Assembly: GCA_963556145.1 (NCBI GenBank)
Contig: OY744461.1
Span: 5,776,891-5,840,890, forward strand
DNA: 64,000 nucleotides
Direction of reading: 5' to 3'
Source of the DNA: Hygrocybe punicea
Lineage: Eukaryota > Basidiomycota > Agaricomycetes > Agaricales > Hygrophoraceae
This document shows positions 10,067 through 22,126 of the stretch, in pieces. The position numbers were made by a program, and so were the translations under genes. The notes below the pieces were generated by a model, which did not search any database, was not told where the DNA came from, and saw only the letters and a program-made list of their open reading frames with translations. The number at the start of each line of letters is the position of its first letter. The first letter of the stretch is position 1.

Positions 10067-11805
10067 CTATAAGTGGTTCGTCTCCCCACGCTTGGGAGGG
10101 TGGGATGGAGGTGGTGTGATGTGGTGGTGGTTGTTTCTCAAAATTGATAGTGGTTTGTCGGGTGGTTCTGGGTTGGTGTCTGGAGGAGGGGGGGGGTCGG
10201 TTATGTGGAGGGGGGGTAGTGGTTGGTCGAAGATGGAGCGGGGTGGAGAGTAGTGTCGTGCGGCCGGGGAGAGAGGGGGGAGTGGGTAGGGAGAACACTG
10301 TCTATTCGGGATCATTGAGTGGTGATTTGTAGGGGGGTGGGGGTCAATTCGTGTGGGGGGGGTGGTGGTGGCGGTGGATGAGGAGTTGGGAGCTTTAGAG
10401 TGATTGTTGGGGTATGGGGATTGGGTCCATTTTTCGGCTGTTGGGAAATAAGGTAGGAGGTTTTCCGGGTTGCGAATGTCTGCGTCTTTACATTTTTGGA
10501 GAAATGTGGGGCAGTTACGGTCCCAGCTGGTGTGGCCGTGTTGTCTGCAGGGAGTGCAGTAGGGGCGTGAAGGGTTGTCGCAGGTTGATGTTCTGTGGTG
10601 ATCTCCGCATGTGCTGCAGGTGTCAATATCCGCTGGGCAATGTGCTGCGGTATGGTTCCATTGATGGCATCGGAGACAGTGTATGGGTTCTTTTTTGCAT
10701 TTACTGGCATTTATTCTTTTGTGACAGATGTAGAAGCCATTCGCTAGAATTTTATTGGCTGTTTCGGGGGAGTCGAAGGCAAATATAGCATGGCCACATG
10801 TTTGGTTGGGTGAATGACGGTCCTTTGCTTTGATCCAGTTAGCTCGTTTTATGGAGTTTTCGGGTAGGTTGTTTATTTCCTCGATTTCCCTAAGGTATTC
10901 GGACACTTCCAGGTTGAAGGTTAGTGGGACAAAGTATGCTAGGGTGGCATAGGTACAGCATTTGATTGAAGTGTTGTGTCTGAAGCTGGTGAGGAAGGTG
11001 GTGAGGTGCTGGTCATTATGTAGCCATAGTGCAGTGTCATTTGAGTTGGCCTCCAGTAGGATACCTCCATCTGGTGATGCCTAAGAACTTGGATGTAGGT
11101 GGAGGGGCTGTGGTTTGGAGGGCTGCATTAGCTTTTTCTGTTAGTTTTGCTAAGCTGATGTCTAGCGCCTTTTTTGTTTCTGGTCAATCTTCGACATCGA
11201 GGAGGAATTGGTGGGCTTGTAACTGTTCTTTGGCTGTTATGCGTGGGTCTTTGTGAGTGAGGGTGGGATGTGGGTTCTGAGATAATACTGCATCCTTGTA
11301 TGAGGTGGTTGTGGTTTCGAGCGTGGTCGAGGTTTTGGTGAGATGTGCTACCGCTTGTTGAAGTTGGGTTTTGGCATCCGTTAGGCTGGTTTCGATGTGT
11401 TGTGTGAATTTTCCTGAGATGGATCCCAGGATGGGTTCCATTGCATGTCCGAGGGAGTCGTGGAAGTCTCCTGCCTGTTGCTTGAGCTCAGTGGTAATAG
11501 CGTCAACCAGGGTGTCAGTTCTCAGGCTAAGTTCTATGGAATCCAATAGAATAGCTACCGAGCGGATGGCATTGGAGGAGTGTGATGGGGCAGTTTTCCA
11601 TGGTGGTGATTTGTACGAGTATGTCCAAGAGTGTGGGGATGTTGAGGTCTTGTTTATGGAGGAGGAGTGAGTTGGTGGTGAGGAAACTGATGGCTTGTAG
11701 TTTTGTTTCCGGTTCAGTTTGTGGGGATGCATTGTTGCTGAGGTTATGTTCTCGTGTAGTGGCAGTTCTCGCAGCTCTTGTTTCTGGGGGAGAGGAGATT
11801 ACCAT
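10067..11805 (-). pseudogene. LINE ORF1 (gag-like, zinc knuckles), copy 1
   Basis: On the minus strand an N-terminal helical region (11805-11184, in two frames, so a frameshift near 11560) leads to a block ending at 10067. That block carries three zinc knuckles in tandem: CLRCHQWNHTAAHC (CX2CX4HX4C), CSTCGDHHRTSTC and CTPCRQHGHTSWDRNC. A Pro-rich tail follows. This is the RNA-binding gag-like protein of a LINE, located just 5' of its endonuclease ORF as expected. Stops and at least one frameshift show it is dead. About 320 bp upstream (11806-12123) hold no gene and probably include the LINE 5' untranslated region; its exact 5' end was not found. Confidence 0.75.
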
Positions 11806-12123
11806 TTATGGTAACTTACTGCGTTTGTTTTTGGATGTTCCTTCGTTGGTGGTTGTCCATTGCCATATGCTGCTCATGTTTCTTACTTTTAGTCTAATAT
11901 AGTGTGGGTTGTGCTAGTATCAGGGGTGGTATAACGGAGCGCCCGAACTTATGCTGAGAGCTCTTTTGGGGTCCCAGCCGGGGTGCCACACGGTATGAGT
12001 TCAAGGACCATCCAAAATATTATGTTAATAGGTATGTTGTCTACAATCTGCCTTTCCCATCCTAATTTTATTTCCAGATTTGTTGACCGAGATATGCTTA
12101 TGTGATACCATTGGGGTCTCGCA

Positions 12124-12456
12124 GTGGGACATGTATATGGTCACGACTCTTCCCAACAATGCAACGGAAATGATGCACCGGCATTACATTCCAGCATCAC
12201 TGACCCAGAATCTGAGGGTGTCAAGGACGTAGGACTTGAAGATGACAGTGCAGAAACTGCCCAAATTGGAGATGCTGGGCTTGAAGATGGTGACTCGGAT
12301 GGCGACTCTGACTATAATGATGACACAGAACGTGACAGCGAGAATAATTCCACTTCTGAGGGTAGTGATTTTGAGGAAGGCTGGGAGGATGAGGTGGAGT
12401 TCTTAGCAATGGATGAAATGTACGGTGATAGTCGAGATGTTGAAATGTATGAGTAA
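12124..12456 (+). CDS. Short acidic hypothetical protein
   Basis: A 110-codon ORF with a strongly acidic Asp/Glu/Ser-rich body (for example GDSDGDSDYNDDTERDSENN) ending EMYGDSRDVEMYE. No domain is recognised. It could be the C-terminal exon of a larger gene, since a GT/AG-rich stretch precedes it and the composition is that of a disordered tail. Low-complexity acid tails of this type are common in basidiomycete transposon-linked hypothetical proteins. Confidence 0.35.
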   Translation: MGHVYGHDSSQQCNGNDAPALHSSITDPESEGVKDVGLEDDSAETAQIGDAGLEDGDSDGDSDYNDDTERDSENNSTSEGSDFEEGWEDEVEFLAMDEMYGDSRDVEMYE

Positions 12457-12969
12457 TGCAAGCACTTTTCTGTATTACTTTGGGGGGAATAACCTAAGGA
12501 TCACATGATGGAGGTTAAAGATATTGATGTTATCAGTGATGACCATTTCCACAAGTGGGCAGAAGTGGTAGCATAATGTCATGGATCTGACAGGGAATAC
12601 CTGGTGAGGATGGGTGTAGCTAACCAATGCACTGATACCCATCATTATGTGTTACATTGCTACTGTTACATTTTTCAACTCCGCAACTCCGATTCCGACT
12701 CCACTACCCACGATGACGATTCCACTTTACCATACCTTCCTTTTTCGTTCCCCTTTACCTTTTGTCTTCTTTTGGACATTGTTGTTTATTCTTGTCCTTG
12801 TTCTCTTTTCTTCCTTTCTTCTTCTAGAACAATCCAGACCGACCATGGACACATCCCCACGTTACCTTGCTGTACCCGAATAGTCTCCTTGCCGACGGAC
12901 ATCATCGCTATTGTCTTTTCCCTCGCCCTGACATATTGTTGACTTCATCCCACGACAAACCGATTCACA

Positions 12970-13140
12970 ATGGCTGTACTCCCGACACAGCTCATTACTG
13001 TAATTGTTATTGGCAGCATTGCCATCACCTTCCTGATCGGTTTCTACCTTGTTATGATCTATCTTTGGCATCGGCACCAAAACCCTTCCACCATTGATAC
13101 TTCTGACTTCCACCTCAACAATATATCGACACGTAATTGA
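12970..13140 (+). CDS. Small single-pass membrane protein candidate (56 aa)
   Basis: An ATG at 12970 opens a 56-codon frame with one strong hydrophobic segment (LITVIVIGSIAITFLIGFYL, continuing VMIYLW), then HRHQ and a polar Ser/Thr/Asn tail ending at TGA 13138-13140. A single transmembrane helix with a short N-terminus and polar C-terminus is the only prediction that can be made. Neighbouring sequence (12600-14160) is pyrimidine-rich and has many unrelated short frames, so this may be chance or a leftover exon. Confidence 0.25.
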   Translation: MAVLPTQLITVIVIGSIAITFLIGFYLVMIYLWHRHQNPSTIDTSDFHLNNISTRN

Positions 13141-14784
13141 CAATTGCCATTCCCGGATATTTGGTTTCCATATTCGTACCCTGTGCCCACCATTATCCTC
13201 CCTGACGATCCGACGACATTCCTCACCTGCATGCGAACTCTGAACAATCCCCGATCACAAGACATTTCACTGTTCTCTCTAATCCGACCATCGCTGGAGC
13301 ATACTCTTTTGGACTTCGACCACAGACCATACGACTTCCCAAACAGTGAACCAACCCCTATCGTATATTGTTCGCACGACACCGCTTCAATGCAGTACCC
13401 GATGACTTGTTCCCACAGCTTGTCACTCATGCCATGACTCGAAACCTGGACCCACATTCATTTATCCTTTTCCATCTTTCATCTTGATACCTCCCACACT
13501 CGTTTACAATGATACCCTTTCTTGGACGAATACCGACATCAGGTGGATTGCATTGTTCCACAGACAGGACAAGACATTGCTCCTCGATACGTCATCGACA
13601 CAGACATCATCATCCGGTACAGCTTATGCTGTTCACATGTCTGACCTCGACTATCCCACCATCCTAGTTGGTTTTCCCTCCATACATTCCTTTGTTTTCC
13701 TTTATATCGACCTTTCGCTATGTCCCCGCTACCTCAAGACACTCTCATCACCAATCCTACACTGGACGATACCCATCTTCGACCCGACCGTGCAATGCAC
13801 TTGCCAGACTGCGCACTTGCCTGTTACAGCAAGTGTAGACCCCGAATAGGCAATTCTGCACATCACATGATCCGATGACAAATCATCCGAGTCATCCGGA
13901 CCCCCTCTATTCCTCAATGACACCTGGGCCTCCAGTTGGATCGCGAGAACATCGACATGAGGACGCCTCATGTCCGCCTCATGGTGAAAACATGGTGTAG
14001 TTGGACATGTTGTAGCTTCATGGTTGGATTCCCATTTACCTCCCCTCAAGTCCATTCACTATATCTACTGTCCTTGTTGTTGGTTCGGACTTTTTCTTCT
14101 TTTCCTTTCCTTACGTTTAGTCTGGTTCTTGGGGCAGACTCATCTTGTTTTGGGTAACCCCCACGGCTCGCAATGACATTAGACCTTGACCCCCCCTTTT
14201 TAGCAGTGTTGTCTTCGCTGTAAGCAACAATGAAAGCTGCTGTTCTCCCCTCTGGAAGCCGATCCCCTGTTAAGTTGATTGTTGCCGGAGCCCGCTGCAG
14301 AAGCGATCCGTAACAGCTACATAATCATCACTATGATAATTCTAGACATAACATGAGCATCAAACCCCCTTCTGACACTGTACGATAATGGTAGGTCCTG
14401 AGTAGCAGTGGAGTCTATCCGCTGGTGAACTCCGCCAACGCCTATCAGCCACCAAACAATTTCCTGATGGTAATTTCACCGATGTGTACAGAGACATGAC
14501 AAACTCTGAGTGGCGAATTCGGAGGAGATCAACATTATCAAATCGGTTTCCTTTCTTCTCACACACCAGACTTCGAAAACATATCGAGATTCCTCTAGGT
14601 CAAGTGATGGCTGCTTTAGAATAGCAGTGAGATCACTCCAATGGAAGTTGAAAGGATGGTCTCGGTTGGTGCATTTGGTATCCCAGCAGAGTTGATGATT
14701 GATAAGCACAAATATACAATATAATTATTGTGATGACTGGTCTGATTGGCCGGCGGCCCCGCATGTCGGATACATGAGATGCAT
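13141..14784. other. No recognisable gene
   Basis: Several open frames exist, including a plus-strand one at 13144-13437, but no family or splice pattern could be supported. The stretch is C/T-rich on the plus strand between 12600 and 14100. It may be decayed coding sequence of an unidentified element. Confidence 0.4.
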
Positions 14785-16647
14785 ATGGATATTGATCCCC
14801 ACGAAGCCTCAGATCTCTTCTTTGTTCCATCCTTTGCACACACCGCTTCACGGCTATCAAGATACAGATCCCGAACAAAGCAAAAATTTAACCAAGCCAG
14901 TTGGGAGAGGCAAAATGATCTTGACACATAACATCTTCGCTTCCAAGTCGCATCATGATCTGAAAACACAGAACCCCCACTTCTATATTTGCGATGAGAC
15001 AATTTTTATTGACAAATCTCTGTAGACGAACGATGGTGAGGATTGTTATCCATAGCTTGGTGCTCCAACGCCCTGGTCGCATTCAATCAGGGTAACCATC
15101 CCGGCTTCGTACTCCACAAAGTTCTACGAACCAATCACCAAAACACTGTAACGTCTCTGAAGTTACAACCGTCTGGTGATTTGCTAGCTGCAGCAGGTAT
15201 GCTATCCGTCTGATTGTCTATGGTGTATTCGGCTCACAGCATGTTCAGATGAAACCGGTCGTCTCCTGCTTTTTGATCTGTTGTCTTCTTCCATTGATCC
15301 CCAGCAATCCTCGCGTCTCCTCAATGAACATGGTGGCACATCCAAACTCTGCTGGATTGCTGATGATACTATTGCCTTGGGTACGACTCGAGGCAAGATT
15401 GTCGTTTATTCTGTTCACAATGAAACTGTGGGTCTGATTTCTCGAAACTCTTGTTCTATATGCTCAACTTCTTCAACAGAGATGAATTTCTCATGTTTGC
15501 AATGTTGAAGCTCACAGGGATGGCATCTTGCAAATTCCTGTTGAATCTATGGATTTTTGCCCGGTCATGCGCTATCTTGCTTCTGTGGGTGAGGGGAAAC
15601 ATGGCATCAAGTTATGGCGCGTCGATCCAAATGGTAAGATTTCGGATGATGCATGGTGCACGCTGATTTATCTTCAGGTGTGCTTCACCATCACCCGGTG
15701 GGAGAACAAACATCCGAATTCAACCATGGAAACTACTCATCAGAAAGACTTTGAATCAAGATGGTCCCGACCCTGCCGACGACGGCGACAGCCTTGGCTG
15801 CAACTTCATGTTGGATCCATTGATTGTCATTACTCTGTTATACTGACAGCTTTGGTATGATTAGAGGTAACGCCTTGGTGTTAGCGCGCGGTAAACAGCT
15901 GGCCGTATTCAACTTGCAGAGTGGCCTCGATGTGTACAACCTTCCAGATTTCACCTGGACGCATGCTGCACGGTATGACACTAACACACACGCAAGTCAA
16001 GGCCTTGCACAGTTTAAATCAGGGACGCACTCAATTTTGCTGACAAGGGGTGGGAGAATCCTTGTTCTGGATGCACACAATGCTACCGTCATTGCGACTC
16101 TTCAGAATCCCTGTGCAAATTTCCTCTTCTCTTTTTTCTCAACGCTTACATTCTACCCCACAGCGTCAAATAGCTCATTTGGAGCTGTTGATGTAAGTTG
16201 GTTAGGGATTTTGCTTGGATTGTTGTTGAGCTTACCTTCTACTTTGCTGCAGGTGGCGAGTATTCCCAATCAAAAGGTTGACTACATTTTTGGAGCCATT
16301 GGAAAAGGGTCAATTGTTGTCTGGCGCAATTATGTGCGTATTGCACCTTGATATACATCATGACAATGGTCACATCTTTCTTCCTGTCATAGGTTCATCG
16401 CCTTGATAATACGAAGAATTCTACTCCCTCTAGTTCCTTCCGCTCTCGATTGCTTGTCTATCAAATATTCATTGGCATCCTCATCTACTTGTTCTGTTCT
16501 TCCATCCAGCCATTCATTTTGGACCTTGCAAGATCACAAAATAATCATCGTTGGTTGTCATTTGAAGCTATTACCCATCATGTGGCGGAAGTCGACGAGA
16601 CTGACCTGGTTGACAGAGACAACTATTACGATAAAACTTATGAATGA
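14785..16647 (+). CDS. WD40-repeat protein with C-terminal membrane segment
   Basis: Multi-exon gene model. A first exon from about 14785 reads DPHEASDLFFVPSFAH and ends QASWERQNDLDT. After an intron comes NTVTSLKLQPSGDLLAAA, joined across an intron (GTATGCTATC to CTCACAG) to CSDETGRLLLFDLL, a typical WD repeat, then IADDTIALGTTRGKIVVYS. Later exons give ILQIPVESMDFCPVMRYLAS and GKHGIKLWRV (another WD repeat), LVLARGKQLAVFNLQSG, ILVLDAHNATVIATLQ and VDYIFGAIGKGSIVVWRN. The last exon has a hydrophobic stretch VYQIFIGILIYLFCSS and ends at 16647. WD40 proteins are beta-propeller interaction scaffolds. Exact partner and function unknown. All exon joins seen are plausible, but it could be a decayed copy; a second WD fragment lies at 21080-21290. 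Confidence 0.5.
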
Positions 16648-16749
16648 ATATCATGTATAGAATTATTGGTGCAATTACGGTACAAGCAAATCTCTCTCTA
16701 ATCTAGACAATAGCCTTTGTTCGTGAGAGGTGCATTGAAAACCATTCCG

Positions 16750-17352
16750 GTGCTGGCTAGGGTGTATCTGTCATATGCCACAAGAGTTGGGAGCCCTTGG
16801 GGACTGCCGTGACACTGTCAGTAAGTGAGAACAGGATTTCCCTTGCAATCATCCTGTGGAAATCCACGGACCCGACCTTGATGAGGTGTTTCAGCTGATC
16901 GTGAACACCCGATACTGAAATTGCGGTAAGAAACCTTGTCCTTGAAAGAATAGATCTGGAAAATAAGAGGGGTTCTTGCGAGGAGTGGCTTCGTGCCGTC
17001 GACCCACTCAAGCCATTCCTTGGATTCCACAACAGTCGCTTCATCCGCGATAGACGCGGCCCTTGACCTTGACGATCTTGCCTTCATTTGTGTTTGTGAC
17101 CGAGACAATGCGTGCCTCGGCTTCATAAGCATCCCCAACTTGGAGAGGTTTCATGCCTCCGACCATGCAGAATCCGTTAGACAGATGGACGAGCTTGAGG
17201 AGGTCCCCATAATTGGCGAAGAAAAGATCGACTTCATAATGGCCTAGAATCCAGTTTCGATGAGCAACCACCCACAACGAATGAAATCTCCCTACCTACC
17301 AACACAATAGAAAAGTCCATTGGCGCCTTGACCTCCACATTCCTCACATAGG
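16750..17352 (-). pseudogene. Fragment of fatty acid synthase beta subunit (dehydratase region)
   Basis: The minus strand carries, in order, VEVKAPMDFSIVLVG, an intron (GTAGGTAGGGAG to GGATTCTAG), AIMKSIF then a frameshift, FANYGDLLKLVHLSNGF, MKPLQVGDAYEAEARIV, EGKIVKVKGRVYRG, a break, ESKEWLEWVDGTKPLLART, and IKVGSVDF. These match, in the right order, the dehydratase part of fungal FAS beta (the GDLLKLVHLSNGF and KPLQVGD blocks are hallmarks). Only about 200 residues of a subunit of roughly 2000 are present, with at least three frameshifts or stops. An intron is retained, so the copy was made from DNA, not mRNA. Its 5' side is joined to a 390-bp repeat also found beside the NLR fragment. Confidence 0.7.
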
Positions 17353-17359
17353 ACTTCCT

Positions 17360-17760
17360 TAATCCGTAAGTTGCAGCCCCCCGCAATCTCGCGGATCGTA
17401 GCTGAATCCGCAGAAGTTTTATAGGTGGATTGCAAGTGAAGGGGTACTGACCATCGCAATGGTCTTCATATATGATAACGTCTATCAACTTCGAGGCAAA
17501 TTTTGGCCGTCTTGAAGGCCAGTTTGCGCTTGCGGTACAAACGAGCAGCACCATAGAGTGTCGCCGATCGTGGTGACGAATCGAAGGGTGTGATGACAGC
17601 CTTCTGCAGGGGTCGAGGCGCGGGCAGCCGCTGAATTGTGTTATAGATGTATGAATGTCCCTGCGAAAGGTAAAGAAGGATCATCGAGTGGAGGCTTTGC
17701 AACAGCGAGGGTTTGCCACCACTCCCCTTGACACCCGCGAAACATTCCTCCACAACATAT
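17360..17760. repeat. About 390-bp direct repeat, copy 1
   Basis: Matches 22030-22420 in the same orientation over nearly its whole length (shared words include TATGATAACGTCTATCAACTTCGAGG, TGCAGGGGTCGAGG, and CCACTCCCCTTGAC). On the minus strand both copies read a similar peptide (APRPLQ..VI.PFDSSPRSAT), so it may be a real exon. Here it abuts the FAS beta fragment; the other copy abuts the NLR fragment. Confidence 0.7.
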
Positions 17761-17786
17761 GCAAGTCTTCATTGGATATCGACAGT

Positions 17787-17985
17787 GATCCCATTTGTGA
17801 CGTGGAAGGCTGGTCGCTATGGGAAGCAGTAGTTGACCTGGATACGGAAACCGCAGAGAAGGGCGAATCGGGGCGAGGTGAGGCAGAGACAACTTCATGA
17901 TCTGTGTCTGGCTGGATTGAACGAGGACAGCGAATGGGTTCCTAGACTCTGAACGGTGACAAAAGACAATAGCCCGGTATCTGTC
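17787..17985. repeat. About 200-bp inverted repeat with 19050-19245
   Basis: The minus strand of 17787-17985 resembles the plus strand of 19050-19245, sharing TCAATCCAGCCAGACACA, ATCATGAAGTTGTCTCTGCC and GTTTCCGTATCCAGGTCAAC. The two copies differ by small indels, so the duplication is not recent. Both sit among gene fragments. Confidence 0.65.
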
Positions 17986-20600
17986 AAGTGTTTTAGCACA
18001 ATTGAATGAAAAGTCTGAATTGATTAACAAACGTTGGGCAGCATCACCGCCTCTTTCACGTTGAGTGATACGAAAACTTCCTGCACCAGTTCAGGGGATC
18101 CGGAATATACATTCATCAGCTGACTTTCCTTGGCGAAAGGATTGGGGTTTCATGCATGCTTGATAGTAGGTTCAACGGATAAATATATTCGGCCACACCC
18201 TTTCAAGTTACGATCTCTTCGTAGCTTCAAGCTTCAAGCTTCATTAGCTTCAATAGCTTCAATACTTGGTGAACTGAACGTATATGCGTCCTAGTACTGG
18301 GTAAGCTTAACGTCATCTATGTTCACCCTCCAATGATTTTCTATCTCGCAAATGACCAGGGTTACTCGCTACCTTGGCCATGGCAAGTTCAACCTTTGTC
18401 CATGCCCATCCTTTGATATACGAGGAATCTTGGCCAGGTACACCTGCAAGTTCCATCTTTGTGCATGGGGAAGAAACTCGGTCTGCTAGGGCAATCCATC
18501 CCATATCCATTGTACCACAAGAAAGAATCTCTTTATGCTCAAAATCTTTTGTGTCCCATCAAAGGGTCATACCCCATCTGCCGCCGTTCGCACACTGGCT
18601 TAAGTCACGGCGACATTCTTTGTGTTCTTCGCACTGCTCAAGTTACTGCTGGAACACCATACCAATACAGACTCGAGCACGAATGGTTCGTCAATTCGAC
18701 TTTATGCTTGATAAATAAATTCATGTGTTATATTTGGTGCAGGCTGCTTCTCTTGAGTGGAACCGGGTATGCATAAGGTCAAGCCGATAATGACCCATTC
18801 TCATTCTCATATTCACGCAGGAAATGCTTTGTATCACTACCCCCAAGGAATTATATCGGTACCTTGCAGTTGTCACCCACAACAAAGCTTTTGCCTGCAG
18901 CGTTAAATCCCTCGAAATCCGACTTAAGAGCACCCCATCTGTTTCTACCATCCAACCTTTCCTTTCTCGTGTATCTTAGGTTGATATGTTGACAGTTGAT
19001 CTTCCGCCCATCTCGCCTTTCAAGTGTGCTCGTATCTTCGATGGATTACAATTTTCCTTCTGTCACCGTTCTCTAGGAACCCACTCGCTGTCTCCACTGA
19101 CATATCTCGTCCTCGTTCAATCCAGCCAGACACACATCATGAAGTTGTCTCTGCCTCGCCGATTCGCCCTTCTCTGCGGTTTCCGTATCCAGGTCAACTA
19201 CTCCTTCCTGTAACGACCAGCCATCCATGTCACCAATGGAATCACACTACGGAGGATTGCTGCATCACCGAACTCAAGAAGATGCGTGCAAAAGGTAAAG
19301 CCAAAGGCGACGATGGATCTGATGGGGAGAATGGTGGTGATCAGCTCCACGGTCTATTCGAAACATTGTCATCCTTCCAACAGAACTCTGTCTCAAAGCC
19401 AACGGCAGCGAAGAGAAACACATCACGCGTAGCCCACACCACGGTCTCACCATTTCCTCAAACAAACTTATTGCCAAACATTGCCATTGAACGCGACCAT
19501 CATCTCCCAACTCAGCTCGCACGTCCAGAATCATCTCATCACTTACTTACTGTGATTGTCAGCCATCTCAGTCCTCATCAACATCTCATCGTCAAGTGTT
19601 GTATTCGTCCCTCGCTGGTCCTTATCTGTCTCAACCCCCATTCAGGAATTTCCTGAAACAAATAATATTTTGCCTCCAAATGCAAAATATTGTCAAAGGC
19701 CATGTCGGTCCTTTTACAACCTGTACATGCCCCCTCGGCCATCATTTCAGCACAATACCCTGTCCCCCAGGATACCCCACCTTCATGCATCACATTTGTT
19801 GTTCCCTGGCCCATCCATGCCATCTAGGCCACAGCGAGTCATCCCAGGGCTACCGCCTCATCGTAATGTTTCACCTCTTCATTCTTACCCTTATCGACCC
19901 ACAGAAACCTTCTTCCGTTGCCCCTCTGCACTCACTCCACCATATCCACCCACCTCGGAACCCCTCCCAAGGTCATCCATCTCCCACGTAGAGCTCCATC
20001 GACTACTACCACACCTTATAACAGACGTCACAGCCAAGCAAATATAACCCAGGAGTTTTATCAGCTTGACCATTCCCACCTCAGATTTGGAACCCGTGCA
20101 TTCTGGGATGGCAAAGCCTACCCCCACTGATTTTCTGTGGTGACAATGGACTGCACATCGCACCATCACAGTGGTTCCATAAGATGTTGCCGCTATCGTC
20201 AAGACGAAAGACTTGGTACCCAAAGAGTCATGCGTACGTTTGTTTGTTTCTCGCACTATGTTCTTCCCTATGACCTCTCACATCACCATCACAAATAGCA
20301 CCTTGAATGATGTTGGCCGGGACATCATTAACCATTACCACTACCACCACCACCACCACCACCACCACCACTACAATGATCAAGGCGTGAACCCACGCAG
20401 CATGCCCGCTTGCAGTGCGAACTTCCGCGTCCTACGCCTGCTTTTCAAGATCTTGTTGATCTTCTGTAGGAAACGCGCTCGGACTCTTCTACGGTGAGTG
20501 CGTGGACTATTATTGATGAGGTTGTGGTTGGTTGACGCATTTTTTGAAAGTATTATTCGCGTTCTTTCATTGTTTAAGCGAATTCCCGTTCTCTCCACTA
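17986..20600. other. Gene debris, no firm model
   Basis: Plus-strand pieces that look like exons can be seen: ITTPKELYRYLAVVTHNKAF followed by CSVKSLEIRLKSTPSVS and LLTVDLPPISPFKCARIFDG (about 18820-19070), in the style of basidiomycete F-box/LRR proteins. A charged exon around KGKAKGDDGSDGENGGD lies at 19290. A (CCA)n microsatellite is at 20345-20372, and AAGCTTCAAGCTTCA repeats are at 18225. None could be joined into a gene with confidence. Confidence 0.3.
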
Positions 20601-20730
20601 TCTTAGTGATCGGATGGTGTAGTCCTTCCCGCCGGGTTTAAACATGTCAAGATATCTAGGTGGAGGTAAGTACTGCCACATGTTATGTATTTTTCTAGTA
20701 TTTACTCTCACAGATCTTGTTTATCTTCAG

Positions 20731-20988
20731 TAAATATACTTTTGTTGTAACCAAGATAGTGGAAAAGACCAGTATATCCGATGAATCTATACATTTCCGC
20801 AATCTGATTTTCGGTCACGGTATGTACCAATACTTAAAAGAAATGAGTTTCTCAATGATTGACTTGATCCACTAGGCACATTTCTCAATGTCCCCCGTGT
20901 GGAAGAAAGATTTGGGTGGAAGCATGCTTCTCGTGTGGTTGACATATATACAGACTATCGTCTTATTAATAAATATGCCTTGTTCTAA
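20731..20988 (+). CDS. Two-exon fragment of an unidentified protein (C-terminal end)
   Basis: After a CTTCAG acceptor the plus strand reads KYTFVVTKIVEKTSISDESI then HFRNLIFGHG. An intron of 55 bp (GTATGTACC to CCACTAG) joins to TFLNVPRVEERFGWKHAS, RVVDIYTDYRLINKYALF and a stop at 20986-20988. The clean splice junction and uninterrupted frame on both sides suggest a real terminal gene piece. I do not recognise the family. Upstream exons were not identified. Confidence 0.35.
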
Positions 20989-21079
20989 TATTTAATATTG
21001 TGGCTCCCGCCTCAATGAAGCTGAAGAATCTCATTTTCCGCTTGAACCAACTGTCTTCTGCTGGCTTAATGCTCTTTGC

Positions 21080-21290
21080 TTATCGCGCTTTGCTTTTGAG
21101 TGGCAGTGCATCGTGACCACCTCTGTTATCGGCATATCATTTGAAGGTGACAATGGTTTTGTCAGGATCTGGGATGTCTCGTCTGTGAATCTAAGCCAAT
21201 CCACAACTAGGAGGGGAGGTGGTTACCATTCAATGGGCAACAATCTCCCAACTGTCCTGGTGGGAGTGTCGGATGGCTCGTTTTGATTGC
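21080..21290 (+). pseudogene. WD40-repeat fragment
   Basis: The plus strand reads CIVTTSVIGISFEGDNGFV directly followed by RIWDVSSVNLSQST. The GDNGFVRIWDVSS element is a standard WD repeat end. Nothing before or after extends it. It may be a relic of a gene related to the WD40 gene at 14785-16647. Confidence 0.35.
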
Positions 21291-21326
21291 TTTATTTCAA
21301 AATGGTAGTGTTTCCCCGCCTAATTT

Positions 21327-22126
21327 TTAGATCGCAGCTTTTACAATGTTGAAGGGAGTGTTTGCCAATGGGAGATATCCAAGTTGTGTCAGAATCTTCT
21401 GTGCAAAAGTGAGTTCCTCGGTATCGGCTTCTAGAGAGCCAAGCAGAAGCTGCAGGCCCTCCTCCTCCGCCATACAATCAAGTTCGATCCGCTGACCAAG
21501 TTCCTTGGAACCAGCATGGTGACTGGTAACCAGAATAGAGCTGCAGCGACCATCCGGGAAAAGATTCATGATATCGTCTCAGTCGGTAAGATTATCCAAG
21601 TTATCAAACACCATTAGCCATGAGTCGCTCCAGCGTGAAAGACCATCCTTGACTAATGTGACTGCGGCATGAGGATTATCCAATGCTCGGTTCAGAAACA
21701 GCCATTTGGCGATGATCTCCACCAAACTATAGAGGGCATTCCGAGAAGAAGCATTAAGATTGCGCTAAATGGATAGAATTTGAATCATTCCCTTTAAGAT
21801 AACACTAAACTCACTGCCTCCTGCCTCCTTTCTCGTGACAGTTCCTTTAACAGATTTAGGGAGTGGTCAAGTAGAGTGCTCAGAGATGCGCGGCCCATAA
21901 ATTTGACGACATTGGCGTCGTATCCAAACGTCAGGACACGGGTGTGAGATAATGCCTCCTCCTTCGACAGAAGCTTCTCGGGCCAACATACATCGTCATT
22001 GGTCCAAGTTTTCCGATGATGGCCGCGAAACCGTAAGTTGCGGCCCTCCGCGATCTTGCGGATCGTAGCCGAATCCGCATAAGTTTTATAGGTGAATTGC
22101 AAGTGAAAGGGTACTGACCATTGCAA
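21327..22126 (-). pseudogene. NB-ARC (NLR-like) protein fragment with hydrolase-type N-terminus
   Basis: The minus strand reads WPEKLLSKEEALSHTRVLTF, GYDANVVKF and SLNLLKELSRERR, the N-terminal alpha/beta-hydrolase-like module that precedes NB-ARC in many fungal NLRs. It then jumps to ALDNPHAAVTLVKDGL, WSDSWLMVFDNLDNL (Walker B type), an in-frame stop, FPDGRCSSILVTSHHAGSKE (the SSxLVTSR-type block) and LTQLGYLPLA (GLPLA-type block). The P-loop region between hydrolase and Walker B is absent and there is a stop, so this is a broken gene. Such proteins serve in fungal non-self recognition; this copy cannot. Confidence 0.65.

Noticed and set aside
11920..12010. Possible tRNA (GGTATAACGGAGCG ... 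TGAGTTCAAGGACC)
   Set aside because: Some A-box/B-box likeness, but the acceptor and T-arm stems do not pair and the B box departs from GGTTCGA.
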